A stretch of 64,000 nt of DNA, from positions 401,541,889 to 401,605,888 of the forward strand of contig NC_081408.1 of assembly GCF_030272615.1 (NCBI RefSeq), in the 5' to 3' direction. Made by a program: the position numbers and the translations under genes. Below, in pieces: positions 33,798 to 44,844 of this stretch (positions within the stretch are counted from its first letter, which is position 1; the number at the start of each line of letters is the position of its first letter). This DNA comes from Cryptomeria japonica (lineage: Eukaryota; Streptophyta; Pinopsida; Cupressales; Cupressaceae). The notes under the pieces are model-generated. The model saw only the letters and a list, made by a program, of their open reading frames with translations. It had not been told where the DNA came from and searched no databases.

Positions 33798-35524
33798 TCA
33801 GATTTTTTCCAAGGCTTTAGCCAAGGTGTTGCTGATATCATACAGCTCTTTGATGTTGTCTTTGAATTTAGGGGGATCCTTTGCTGAAGCAGCCACAGCT
33901 TTCTTGATACTGGCCCTAGTTCTCTTCGCAGTACCACCCACCGGATTAGCATCACCGCTTGCAGTCTAGATGGTCTCTTCCTCTAGGTCAAGATCCACGA
34001 CCGGTTTAGGAGTGCAGGTATGATTGACGACCTTGGCGATGTCCTCCAAGTTTTTAATGATAGCAGAGAGGATACTTGGGATAACTCCCATCAGATTTTT
34101 CATTGCTTCTTTTCCCTCTTCTAGCGATTTTACCTTATTCTCCATTTCCTGCTTCCAATTAATCTGCTCTTTGTTTTCATCCCTCTTTTCATCCGTTTTA
34201 ATCCCTTTCTTATCCATGTTTTTCAAGGTCTCGTAGGTCCATCTATCGAAATCCATTCTGGCCTCAGAGAGCTTCTTGAGGTTATCCAGGATAAGCCCTT
34301 TACTAGCACTTTCCTTGTCCTCGCTATCCCTATCCTTAGTCATGTCCTTCTCAGAGTCTTTGTTCATTTCCTTCTCAGAATTCACTCTGGTTTCCTCGTT
34401 ATCCTTAGGATCCACTTCTTCCATTAGATGGTTGTTGTCCTTACCAGGGTATTCGCTAACGGTAGGGATTTCTTGACCAAGCTCATTGTTGCCGCTTTCT
34501 TCCTTGTTACCCAGCTCCTTGTCTTTCCAGCTATCTTCACCGTCGGAGTCGCCCATCTCCATTCTGTTGCTTTTCTTAACAATGTCCTTTGTTTCCAACC
34601 CAGGGATGCTTTTCCTTTTTTTGTTGGAGGATGCCTTCTCCTTGCTAGTTTCTCCCTCTTCCATCTTTCTCTTGCCCGGAGAGGCGGAAATCCTCTTATT
34701 CTCCAGCAGGGCGAGGGTTTACAATGCTCATAGATGAGTAGCAGAAGCCCACAGTGGAGAATCGGGCTGGAAGGGTTAGTCCTGTGTTTGTTGAGGGACC
34801 TAGAGAGGGACCGAAAGAGGTAGTAGGGAAGGGACACCTTTTTGTCGTGTCTGAAATGGTTTAAGAGCATGAAGTGGTAGGTGTGGGCCCTGGAAAAATG
34901 GCCTTCAACCGTGATGTACTCCATAATTGCATTTAGAACCCAGCCCCACAACTTCTTGATGTTTGCAGCTTCGTAGTAGCCCCCAGTAGCCTTGCCAATT
35001 TTAGCTCTCTCTTTCTCTTTTCACAGGAACAGGTTAACCGCGTTGTTGGAGACCTTAAGGTCTCGAAAGAAATTAAGCATAGAATAGGGCATTCCAGTCA
35101 CAGTGGAAATGAGCCCAGCGTCCAGCTTAAACTTAACTCCATAAAGTTTAAAAGAGCCATTAGACCAGTTTTCAGAAATCTTGGAAATGGCTAAGTTAAC
35201 CCTACCTTTGTCATAGTCCTCAAGTTTCTCCATGAAGCTGGTAAGAGAGCCCTTCTCCAATTTCGCCCAGACTTTTGGCATCGCTTTCCAAGTCGACATA
35301 TTAGCTGGTTCTTCCCACCTTGGGTCTCCTCTCATCTTTGGATATGAGTTGTCTACTCTATTTCTCTGCAAGATATCACCTTCTTTTCCGATGTTGCTCA
35401 AGTTTTCGAACTGGGTAACCCACAAAGCGTGCGGCACTTTATTAGAGATAATAGAAGATCTGTCGTGGTGCCAAGTAATGATGGCCTTTCCAGCGAGGCA
35501 TAAATGATGCTTTTTACTTGTCAT
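33798..35524 (-). pseudogene. Third ORF of the LINE, downstream of RNase H, unknown function
   Basis: The start ATG at 35524 overlaps the stop of ORF2 in the 11-base string ATGACAAGTAA (35514-35524). About 575 codons follow. The N-terminal half looks globular: ENWSNGSFKLYGVKFKLDAG then LISTVTGMP, and later HFSRAHTYHFMLLNHFRH. The C-terminal half is Lys/Glu-rich with likely coiled coil (MENKVKSLEEGKEAMKNLMG) and ends NTLAKALEKI. Lesions are a TGA at 35021, a frameshift near 34720 and a TAG at 33966; otherwise the frame holds, which supports real coding. I do not recognise the family. Its layout (globular, charged, coiled coil) recalls ORF2 of elements C and D, but I cannot show homology. Confidence 0.65.
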
Positions 35525-36233
35525 GATTAAATTGTCCTTCTCTCCCTGTATAACGGTCCTTTCTAATGAACTCTTTGATATTTAAATTGAGATCCTCCTC
35601 ATGCCAAATCATTTGCGAGTCAAATTTAACTCCAGTATTCGCTAAGCAATCTTCCATGTTGTTTTGCTCTCTGAAGGCATGTTGAATAATGATTTCTTTG
35701 AAACTGGTAATGATCTCCCTAGCTTTCATGATGATATTTTCAATAGACCAGGAAGGCTTTGATTCCCCCTTTAGGCACTTTATGATATTGAGTGAATCTC
35801 CCTCAAGCCATATTTTATCATAATTTAGATTTTTGGCTATAATTAAAGTGTTCAAGGTTGCAGACGCTTCAGCAAAATGGCTAGTTTGATTCCCCAGAGG
35901 ACTAGCCACCACCTTAAGACAACTTCCGGCAAAATTCCTGACATTGCAGCCATATCCAACTTTACCCAGATTCCCTTTAGAGGCCCCATCAAAGTTAGCC
36001 TTAATCCATCCTTGCGGGGGAAAACACCATACCAGACCTTCTCTTCTAGTCTCCTTGCTAGTAGTAGTGGTAGAAAGGTTCCACCTGTCTTTAAAATCAA
36101 CTTTAGCAGAAGGTCCCTAATCAGTGCAGTAGAGGCTTTCAAAGATACTCCTAAAGATTTTATCTGCAACCACTTCAGGAGAAGCCCTTTTATCCCTAAA
36201 AATCTTGTTCTTGCACTCTTTCTAGATATTCTA
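35514..36233 (-). pseudogene. RNase H domain of the LINE (end of ORF2)
   Basis: In the same frame as RT, after two TGG-to-TAG stops (near 36231 and 36222; the local sequence IVI-x-NI-x-KECKNKIF normally has Trp at both) and one stop near 36120. It reads GWIKANFDGASKGNLGKVGY, then AEASATL, WLEGDSLNIIKCLKG and NNMEDCLANTG. The Asp of NFDGA, Glu of AEA, Asp of EGDS and Asp of MEDC are all kept, so the catalytic set is intact. It removes RNA from the hybrid. It ends FNHDK-stop at 35514. Confidence 0.82.
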
Positions 36234-38196
36234 GATAACAATCGGCAGAGTAAGTTTCCAGGTCTCCACAATTTTAGGATTAGAATTAGGGCAATGCCAT
36301 TGAAGCCAGGTGTCACCAAGAGAGTTCGGGAAGACCCAACTCAGGTTCCACCTGGAAAGGATGATTTTCCAGATATCCTGGCTAAAGGTGCATTGATTAA
36401 GAATATGACAAGCTGTCTCTTCTTCCCTACAGCAAAGAGAACACCTATTAGGAAAAATAATACCTCTTTTGTGAAGATTGTTGAGGGTTAATACCTTATT
36501 TTGGATGAAAATCCAAAAGAAGATATTGACCTTAGGAACTAACTTCTTGTTCCAGACTTTAGCCCAAATGGGAATTTCTTCCACCAGTACATTGTGAATA
36601 GCCACAGTAGAGGAAATAGAGTATTTCCCATCTAGAGTTTCCCTCCATATCAATCTATCATCTTTGTTGTCTCTAGGGATTTTGGCAAAGAGAGCTATTT
36701 GAAGGAACTTGAGTCTCGGACACTGCTGGCTAAAGTCAATCCATTTCCCATTTCTCCAGTAATCTCTAACCATTTCTCTATACCTACTTTTGAATCGGTC
36801 TTTCCAATCTTTAAGGATTGGGATTTCCTCCAGAGGTTTATCCAGGATCCATCTATCTTCACAAAATCTTATTCTCCTCCCATCTCCAAGGTTCCAAGTT
36901 TTGCCAGCAGCTACCCAGCTTTTAGCTGATTGCACAGCATTCCATGTGGCAGATCCTTCAACATTAAAAGAGTTGTCAAAGAATTCTTCCTCAGAAGGTT
37001 GCATATAGAGATATTTGTTTTTCCAGATAGAGTTCCATTCTCTTTCCTCCCCTTTGAATCTCCATATTTGTTTGGCTAATAAAGCTTTATTCATAGAACC
37101 AATGTTCCTTAAGCCCAGCCCACCAGAGGCCTTAGGGGAGCAAATTTTATTCCAGGCAATAAGGGGAATTCTATTTTTAGCTTCCACTCCTGACCAAAGG
37201 AACTTTTTTTGGATTTTTTCAATGGCTTCCGCAAACTTTGAGGGGATTTTGAACAAGCTAAGAGCATACACAGGAAGATTTTGGAGAGTGGCTTTGAGCA
37301 GAGTGATTTTTCCTGCTTGACTTAGGACAGCCCCTTTCCAGCCAGCAAGTTTCAAGTTAATTTTGTCAATTAGCTTGTTCCAGAAGGAATCCTCAGGCTT
37401 GAGACACAGAGGAAGCCCCAAATAGGTAGAGGGAAACTCAGAGATGTTGCAGCCAAGAATCCTGCCAATCCTTATTTGCCTCTGAACCGAGGTATTGATG
37501 AAAAACAAATAGCTTTTATCCCTGTTGATTTTTTGGCCAGAGGCAGATTCATAGGTATTTAGAATAATCTTCATATTTTTAGCTTCCATGATGGTGGCTT
37601 CCCCCATGGTGATAGAGTCATCAATGAATTGTTCATGAGAGCAGACAACATTGGAAGAAGAAGGTTTCAGGCCCTTAAGATTGCCATCTTCCACATTTTT
37701 AAGGATGAATCTTCCCAGGCATTCAGCAAGAATAGTGAATAGGATAGGGGATATGGGGTCCCCCTGTCTGAGACCTCTAGAGCTTTTGAAGAAACTGGAC
37801 GGGGAGCCATGGACGGGGAGCCATTGACAATAACAGCAGAGGAGGAAGTTTCCATTAGTTGAGAGCAAAGCTGAATAACTTTGTCACCAAAACCAAACGC
37901 TTTCATGATCCTAAGGAGAAACTACGAGTTCACTCTATCAAAAGCTTCAGCCATGTCTAACTTTAAGAAGAATCCCTGGTTATTCGCCACTTTCAGGGAG
38001 TGGATGGTTTTATGAACGGAAATGATGGAGTCCAAAATTTGTCTTCCGGGGACAAAGCCATTCTGCTAGACAGATATAATCCTTGGAAGAATTTCCAATA
38101 ACCTGGAAGTCAGAACCTTAGATAAGATTTTGTAGACAGAGTTACACAAGCTGATGGGTCTAAACTTGTTAAGAGAATCAGCTCTGGGGATCTTTG
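36234..38196 (-). pseudogene. Reverse transcriptase of the LINE, main part
   Basis: Reads [45 protein letters not shown] (first catalytic Asp), SSRGLRQGDPISPILFTILA, then FIDDSITMG (the FADD box as FIDD, both Asp kept), SGQKINRDKSYLFF and YLGLPLCLK. A zinc-ribbon-like RVT domain follows: GIIFPNRCSLCCREEETACH, then ILNQC. A 14-bp tandem duplication (37797-37824) shifts the frame just before SSFFKSSRG. Two stops lie in the N-terminal part. Target-primed reverse transcription is the expected role. Confidence 0.88.
37797..37824 (-). repeat. 14-bp tandem duplication in LINE RT
   Basis: ggacggggagccat occurs twice in a row. It adds 14 bases and breaks the RT frame; removing one copy in thought aligns NGSP with SSFFKSSRG. 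Confidence 0.85.
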
Positions 38197-39363
38197 TGTT
38201 GGCATTTTTGATGTCTATGTTGTGATTGTCATTGATGGACACATACTTGCATTAAGATCCACTTTATATGTATGACCTAGAGCTCAACCGGTATCTGTTC
38301 CAACCGGTATGTTGTATTGTAGTCTTTAGACTATTGGTGATTTTGCAGAATGTGTTTCCTGATCTGAAGCGGCATGTCGACCCCAAGTGGTTTGTAGATC
38401 TCAAGCGGTACGAGGGAGCTAAGTGGCACAACACATTCTTACCAGTCTTCATTTGTCAAACCGGCAATCGGTATTTTGTATGAACCGGTAATACTCTGTG
38501 ATGAGTTACCAACCGGCATTTTGTGATGAGTTACCAATCCACTGATTGTTTGACGGTGCCGACACACTGACGGTGCTTCTTGTGTTGTGTTACTAAGTAT
38601 GTCTAGATTCATTGAACCTAGGAAATTGTAATGTAATCCTATTGGACCGACATGAAATCAGATTCCTTTAAAATGACATCATGTCTAGGGTTTTATATTG
38701 TTTCTGAAAAAGGGTTTATGTTGTGACTAGGGTTTAAGGTGGTTGATGAGTTGTTAGAGCGATCTTATCTGAGAAGGTCAAGTTGTAACTGAGTGAGAGA
38801 TAGAGAAGACTGAAGTAATGCTGGGATGCATTAGCAGTGAGCTATATTGGATCTAACCAAGCAGTTTGTGCTATTAGATAGATCAAACACTTGTTGATTA
38901 CTCACATCTTTGACAAGTCTGTAGCCCTTAACCGGGTAGGCCCAAAAGCCTTTTGTAAAATCCTCTAACAAGGTGGTTCACCTCTGTGAATCTAAAATCC
39001 TCTAGCAAGGTAGTCTTTAATCGGACTTATCTCCTAACAGAGATTGAGAGTCCTAACAGGATCTATTCTGGTGAAGAACATTGTAAGACCTTAACCGGTA
39101 TGGTTTCTATTCTACAGATAGTGACTTGTGAGTTCCATCTCACCATGGTTTTTCCCAGTTGGGTTTCCACGTCAAATATCTTGTGTTATGGTTGTATTAC
39201 TTTTGTGGGTGAATGCCTTATTTGCATTTTGGTTTGCATGTGTGTTAACCAGTCTATCTGTTAAACTGCTTTACCGGTTTATCTTCAGACTATTTAAGGG
39301 TTTTAGTGCATTGATTTTTGGCATACTAATTCCCGCCCCCCCCCCCCCTCTTAGTATTTATCA
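38197..39363 (+). repeat. 5' LTR of element C
   Basis: It runs from TGTTGGCATTTTTGATG to tatttatca, with a long C run near 39335-39348 before cttagtatttatca. It matches 44845-46004 along its whole length. Confidence 0.92.
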
Positions 39364-39365
39364 AT

Positions 39366-39377
39366 TGGTATCAGAGC
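39366..39377 (+). other. Primer-binding site of element C
   Basis: tggtatcagagc, the initiator-methionine-tRNA type, two bases after the LTR. Confidence 0.9.
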
Positions 39378-39413
39378 ATACCTTTCTATAAGTTTAACCA
39401 CTTGGAAAGAGAT

Positions 39414-40691
39414 ATGGGGGAATACACTTTGAGGGAACTTACTCAACGGCTCACTCAATCTAAGCAAGCCTATGATGATCTTATGGTCAAATACAACGCA
39501 TCTCAAGCAAAAAGGAGAGAACATGCAGAGAAGCTGATGGAGCTATCTGAAAATAGTTCCGAAGATGAAGCAAATATGGAAGCCATGATTGCCAAAGTAA
39601 ATAAGCTGAATGATTCAAACTCCAATTTGAGAAAGGAGTTGGAAGGACTGACTATCCGGTTTAGCCAAGAGCTTGAGAACCGAAGGAAAGCTGAAGATCT
39701 GGTAAAGGATAGAGATCATGAGATCTCCAAGTTGAAACAAGAGATTAGTACACTAACTGCTCGCCTTCATGAGAGCAGAATGGAGAAAGAAGGAGTACAA
39801 GATGAACTGAACATAGCCATCTCTGAAAATGCAAGCCTAATGGAGACAAATACTGCTATTTCCAAAGAACTCTCTGAGTCAAAGGAAATACTTGCTAAGT
39901 TTAGCAAAAGTACTATTAAGCTAGAGCAAAAGCTTGAGTCATCTAGACCGGTAAAGAATACCAATGGACTTGGTTTCTTTGGACATGAGGAAGGAGAATC
40001 CTGAGGAACAAATGTTGAAGCATCAAAGAAGCAACCGGCATTCAAAGGAAAAGGTAAGCAAAAATTCAAACCTGTTTGCTTTAACTATCTTAAAGAAGGA
40101 CACACTGCAAATGTATGTAGGAGAAAAGCCTACAATAATTTTCCTTACTTTATTAACAATGTACCTAGATCCAATAAGTTCAACGGTCATTGTTATGCAT
40201 GCAACAAGTTTGGGCATAGAGCATCTGATTGCAGGTCTGTCATGAACAACACCGAAAGATATCCTCAGAGGACCCAAGGAGCTGGTCCGGAATCTTTTGT
40301 GAACCGGAACCCTAACTGGTTTAATGCTTACAATTATCAGTCAGGTAACAATGGTTATCAACTGGCAACCAGATGGAGAGCAAATTGTACGATCTGTCAT
40401 GGTCATGGTCATGCTGCTACAACATGCAGAAGGAAGAGTGGAAACATGAACAATGGACCTTGGAGAGCACCTGGATTGGTTTGCTATCATTGCAACAAAC
40501 CGGGTCACATTGCAAGATTCTGCAGAAGCAGAAAGACTATATCTAATGATATACCAGTCACTCAGGAAGGAGAAATTGATGTTGAAATAGTTCAAGCAGA
40601 CATGAACAAAACCTGGAGGAAGAAACCAACAATGTTGGAAAAGGAACCGGTTTCTGCACCTAGTGTGGAAATATCGGAACCGGCAAACTAA
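39414..40691 (+). pseudogene. Coiled-coil and zinc-knuckle gag-like protein of element C
   Basis: The first ATG of the frame is at 39414 (MGEYTLRELTQRL). The N-terminal ~190 residues are a continuous heptad-rich coiled coil (RKELEGLTIRFSQELENRRK, KLKQEISTLTARLHESRMEK). After one TGA at 40002 the same frame has four knuckles: CFNYLKEGHTANVC (40077, second Cys lost), CYACNKFGHRASDC, CTICHGHGHAATTC and CYHCNKPGHIARFC. It ends ISEPAN at 40691, about 425 residues. Unlike element B's gag it has no UBN2-type capsid segment, so it may be a nucleic-acid-binding helper rather than a full capsid protein. One stop is the only lesion. Confidence 0.75.
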
Positions 40692-41132
40692 GCTTCAAAA
40701 AGGCTTAGGGGGAGCAAACGGCGAAATGTTTTCGAACCCCCGGTTTATACCGGTAAAAGACCTTAACTGGTATGCGATACCTGTCGCTTGGCAGAAGACC
40801 GAAAACAGTAAAAAGGGGTTTACGCCCTAATAGAGGAGCATTAATGGCGGTAGGTGAGAGACATGTATAAAAGCATATTTCAAATCATTTCTCACTATCT
40901 ATTTTCGAGCGAAGAAAAGTTTTTCAAAGTGCAAAGCGAAGAAAAGGTGGTTTGAGTTGAGATTTCAAGGAATTGAATAATCTTGAAGGAGATTCAAATT
41001 CAGTTTGCAAACGGTCAAGTGGAGAACACAAAGCGGTGATTTGGCAACCGACGAAGTATGGAGTGAAGGAGAATCAGGAAGCCCTAAATTCGCATTTTAA
41101 AGGTATTTTTCTTGTTCTTGAAATACTCTACA
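40692..41132 (+). promoter_or_regulatory. Spacer with internal TATA-like box before ORF2 of element C
   Basis: tataaaag at 40866-40873 lies in gtataaaagcatatttc, 260 bases before the ORF2 start. The area after it (ttctcactatctattttcga, then gcgaagaaaag) is also conserved in element D. The position suits a promoter for a separate ORF2 transcript. Confidence 0.45.
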
Positions 41133-44100
41133 ATGGCTTCCGCATCTCATACCAGTTCTAGTACATCCATTGAGTCAGAAAGTTTCATTCAAAGGAAGTC
41201 AAAGTATAATGCCTTATCACAAGTTCTGGCTGGAGTAATAGTAGAAGAGGGAATTTCTGACTATATTGATTGCAAAATTGAAGACCTAGGGTCTTTAGCT
41301 ATTCACACCCAGTTAGGTTTATTTTGCAGCAAGGACAAGAAAATCAAACCGGAATACAGTATCTTAGAGAAGAAGAAACTCCACAATGTTGTATACTTTC
41401 TGGAAGACTTTACAGAGGATCATATTAGAATCATTTTGAGCACAGTTCATGGTGACAAGATGTACCTAGAGAGAACGCACGATATCACGCCATAGGCAAT
41501 TCATGTAGTCACCAGTTTCTGCAACACAGGGGAAGTGCCAGCCCTAAGAATGGTAAGCAAAATGGAAATGGCCAAGCTCACCAGTTCAACAAGAGACTCA
41601 CGAGGTATGATAGTTAATCCTATCAAGGATGATCTGGTGAAGTACGCCTGCATGGTGATAGGCTACAGAACATTCTCAGCCAGCAGGATTAATTCTATAT
41701 CTGCTGCAATGGTAAATGTCGCTTACCGGATGATTAAAGAGGATGCATCTTTTGACCTGTGCACCGGTATGCAGAGGCAACTCCTGTCTAATCTGAAGTT
41801 GATTAAACAGGATAATGCACTGAGATTCAATTTTGGACAACTATTGGTTGGGTTGTTCTTCTATGTCCAAGGCTACTTTCCTAGAGTAGGAGATGTCCAG
41901 TGGTCTCCTGACCAACTGGTAACCAAGCAAATCAAGGAAAGCATTCAAGCTATCAAAACCGGTTACCCTAATGTGCTGAACAAATATTTTGATGAGTTCA
42001 AACGGAAGATGAGCCAAAGGATGAGGATCTCAGGTGATATTGTTAAGAAATATGAAGATGGCATTTGTTTCACCATCCAGGTGGACAAATGCTTAATGGA
42101 GGTTGTTGAGCCTAGAATGGAAGAAGTGGAGCCAATGGGCTATGAGGTAATGTATGATATGTTGGAAGGGTATGCCTCAACCCTTATTGCCTCGCCTCTT
42201 GATCCCAAGGCAAAGAGGATAGGAACCTATCTGGAGAGGATTGCACCGACTGAGGAACCCTCTGTTAAGAAAGGAAAAGAACTGGCAACAAAGAAAGCAA
42301 AGGCAGTGCCTGCAACATTGGCACCGGCTACTACTGCAACTCCAAGAGTGACCAAGAGGTCACCTGCAAAGAAGAAACCGGTAGTGGCACCGGCAAAAGT
42401 CTTTGAAAGAAAAAGGAAGACTAAGTCAAATGAACCGGACTCTGAGGAGACTAAGTCTGATGAAATGCCAAAGAAGGCTAGACAGACAAAGAAGATGAAG
42501 AAGAATGAACCGGCAACATCTGCCCTGATAAATATCGATATCTCCTCATATAAAACTTTGACACATTGTTAAAGAACAGTAAAGAATATTAAGAGAAAAT
42601 TACTTCATGATTTAGTAGATTACTATGATGATTTTAGTGATGAGGAGAAAGATGAAGTACTACAGGAAATTATTATTTATTTGTGTAAGAATGACCGGTA
42701 GCCATCAGAGATTAAATCTCAGACACCGGATTCATTATATAAGGCATTAGATAATAAATGGCGCATTGCCATATAAAAAGAACGAGAGATTAGGGAGAAA
42801 GTCTTTGCACAGTACTTTCCCGACCTCTCAAACTCAGAATTATTTGATGTTTTGGACCAAAATAAAGGACTATTCTTCACAAGGAGAAGAAGACTCTGGC
42901 TGTTAGAGGGAAGAATTGATGATGTTGAAAAAGACACTCATCAGCATATGAATCATGCTATTCAAGCTCACAAGGCATGAATGGTCAACCTACAAGTGGA
43001 AAAAGAACCGGTCATATCCAAACTGGATGAAGTTTTTGATGAAGAAGGAAACCTGGTTGAAGAACCAATCAACACTATTGATGTCGATGCCCTAGATGTA
43101 GAAGATGTCACTCAGGACATACCGTCGGAGGGAACAGAACAAGGGCAACAAACCGAACAGGGCAGTGAGCAAGCCAAGGACACACAGGAGGCGATTGAGG
43201 AATAGGCAGAGAAGAAGAAGAGGGATGAAGAGGAAGAGAAGAGGAAAGAGGAAGAGAAGAGAAAAGAGGAAGAGGAGAAAAGAAAAGATGAAGAGAAAAA
43301 GAAGAAAGAAGATGAGAGGAAAAAGAAAGAAGAAGAGGAGAAGAGGAAGGAAGATGAGAGGAAAAAGAAAGAAGAAGAGGATAAGGAAGAAAGGAAGAAG
43401 GAAGAAGAAAAGAAGAAGAAAGAAGAGGAAGATAAAGAAAAAGAAAAATGGAAGGAAGAAGAAAAGAAGAAGAAGGAAGAGGAAGAAGAGGAGAAGAGGA
43501 AGGAAGCTGAGAAGAAAAAGAAAGAAGGAGAAGACAAGGAATAAGAAAAGAAGAAGGAAGTAGAGAAAAAGAAGAAGGAAGAAGAAGACAAGGCAGCGGA
43601 GAAAAGCAAAGCGGACAAGGCAGCGGAAGCGATGAAGAGCACACAGATGGACACTCCGAAGGCAATCGAGAGTCAAGCCAAACCGGCTGATATCTCCAGT
43701 CCTATCGATCTCCAGTCTGCAAGTGAGTCGAAGCTTATGCAGAGCATCAAGGTTGCTCAAGAGCACCTTGAAATCATCCGAAGGAAAAAGGAGCAAGACA
43801 TAATTCAAGCGGCTGTAGACACCCTTACCAGTTTGATCCCCGATACCAATCTTCCCAACACTGAATCATCACTAGCACAGCTTAAGCTACTATGTACTGT
43901 AGTGGATGATCAGGTGCAAATCCTGGAAGAAGCAGTTGAGGCAAATGTCAAGAAAGAGCAACAAAAGGCTCTTAACATTGCTCTGGTGAAGAAGTTGAAT
44001 GAACTCTAGTCTGAACTGCTGAAAGACCAAAAGGATATAAGGGATGCTTTGGATGAGGGAAATATGCTACTAAGCAAAATCTGTCAACCCCATCTATTCT

Positions 44101-44513
44101 GCGATGATGTGCTAGCCCAGAAGCAAAAGCTTCAAACAGACTTACAGTCTTACTTAAGAACATTTAAGCCACCTTATGATTCCTTTGCAACTTATGGGCA
44201 AACTGTTCACTGGTTTCAGATCCAGTCAGCCAAAATGGAGCAAGAGATTAGTACACGGTCTAGGGATTTGTAGGAGCTTCAACTGGTTTTACTTCCACGT
44301 CTGCAAATTCTTTAGAAGTGTTATCTGAACCTAGATGCCTTGACAGTTACGCAGGAGATGAGCATAGTTGATGCCATGGAAGAACAGGTATCCCAGATGC
44401 AAACAGAGAAAGAAGTGGCCACCTCCCTCCTTGAGTCCTGGTCTCTATCCATGAAACAATTTTTGCAGGACTATAAATCGGTTTTTGACAAATATTATTC
44501 CTTGTTGTCATAA
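41133..44513 (+). pseudogene. Second ORF of element C, ~1,126 codons, unknown function
   Basis: A single frame runs from ATG 41133 (MASASHTSSSTSIES) to TAA 44511 with about ten stops and no frameshift, so it decayed by nonsense only. Residues ~1-400 form the part shared with element D (VVTSFCNTGEVPALRMVSKM, FGQLLVGLFFYVQGYFPRVG, ISGDIVKKYEDGICFTIQVD). Next is a Lys/Pro/Thr-rich stretch with repeated KK and basic patches (like nuclear localisation signals). Then at 43204-43630 comes ~130 residues of almost pure Lys/Glu/Arg, and the last ~290 residues are coiled-coil-like (KVAQEHLEIIRRKKEQDIIQ). No enzyme motif is seen. A captured host gene or an envelope-position ORF are both possible. Confidence 0.65.
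43204..43630 (+). repeat. Purine-rich Lys/Glu repeat in ORF2 of element C
   Basis: Nearly only A and G, coding KKKEEEEKRKEDERKKK-type sequence with alternating acidic and basic runs. This looks like a single alpha-helix segment. The opposite strand gives long Ser/Phe/Leu frames that are artefacts. Confidence 0.75.
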
Positions 44514-44844
44514 ACTTATTATTTTAATATCAAATAGAAACAGGGTTGTTCAGTGGTACTTTGTCATTGTTGGCAAAGGGAGAGAAGTACTTTATCTATT
44601 TTGGAGAAGAATAAGGAGAAATATCTGGCTTTAAAATTTTGATATATGTTTTGATATATGCTTTATGCTCTGATATCTCAATGTTTATGCTTTGTATGCA
44701 AAATTGCTATACATTGTATTGATTAAGGGATAGTGTATATGCTTAGGGGGAGCAATTTTGTTAATGGCATGTTTTTGCTGTAAAACACTTAGATGTCAAA
44801 ATTTTATTTTCCTAAGTGTTGCCATCAATGCCAAAGGGGGAGAT
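44514..44844 (+). other. 3' UTR and polypurine tract of element C
   Basis: No gene. Ends with ccaaagggggagat (44831-44844) before the LTR start. Confidence 0.75.

Noticed and set aside
35877-37320. Several plus-strand frames of 70-200 codons
   Set aside because: They lie opposite the well-supported RT and RNase H of the minus-strand LINE.
43092-43808. Long minus-strand frames rich in Phe, Leu and Ser (up to 238 codons)
   Set aside because: They are the opposite strand of the Lys/Glu purine repeat in ORF2 of element C; composition alone keeps them open.
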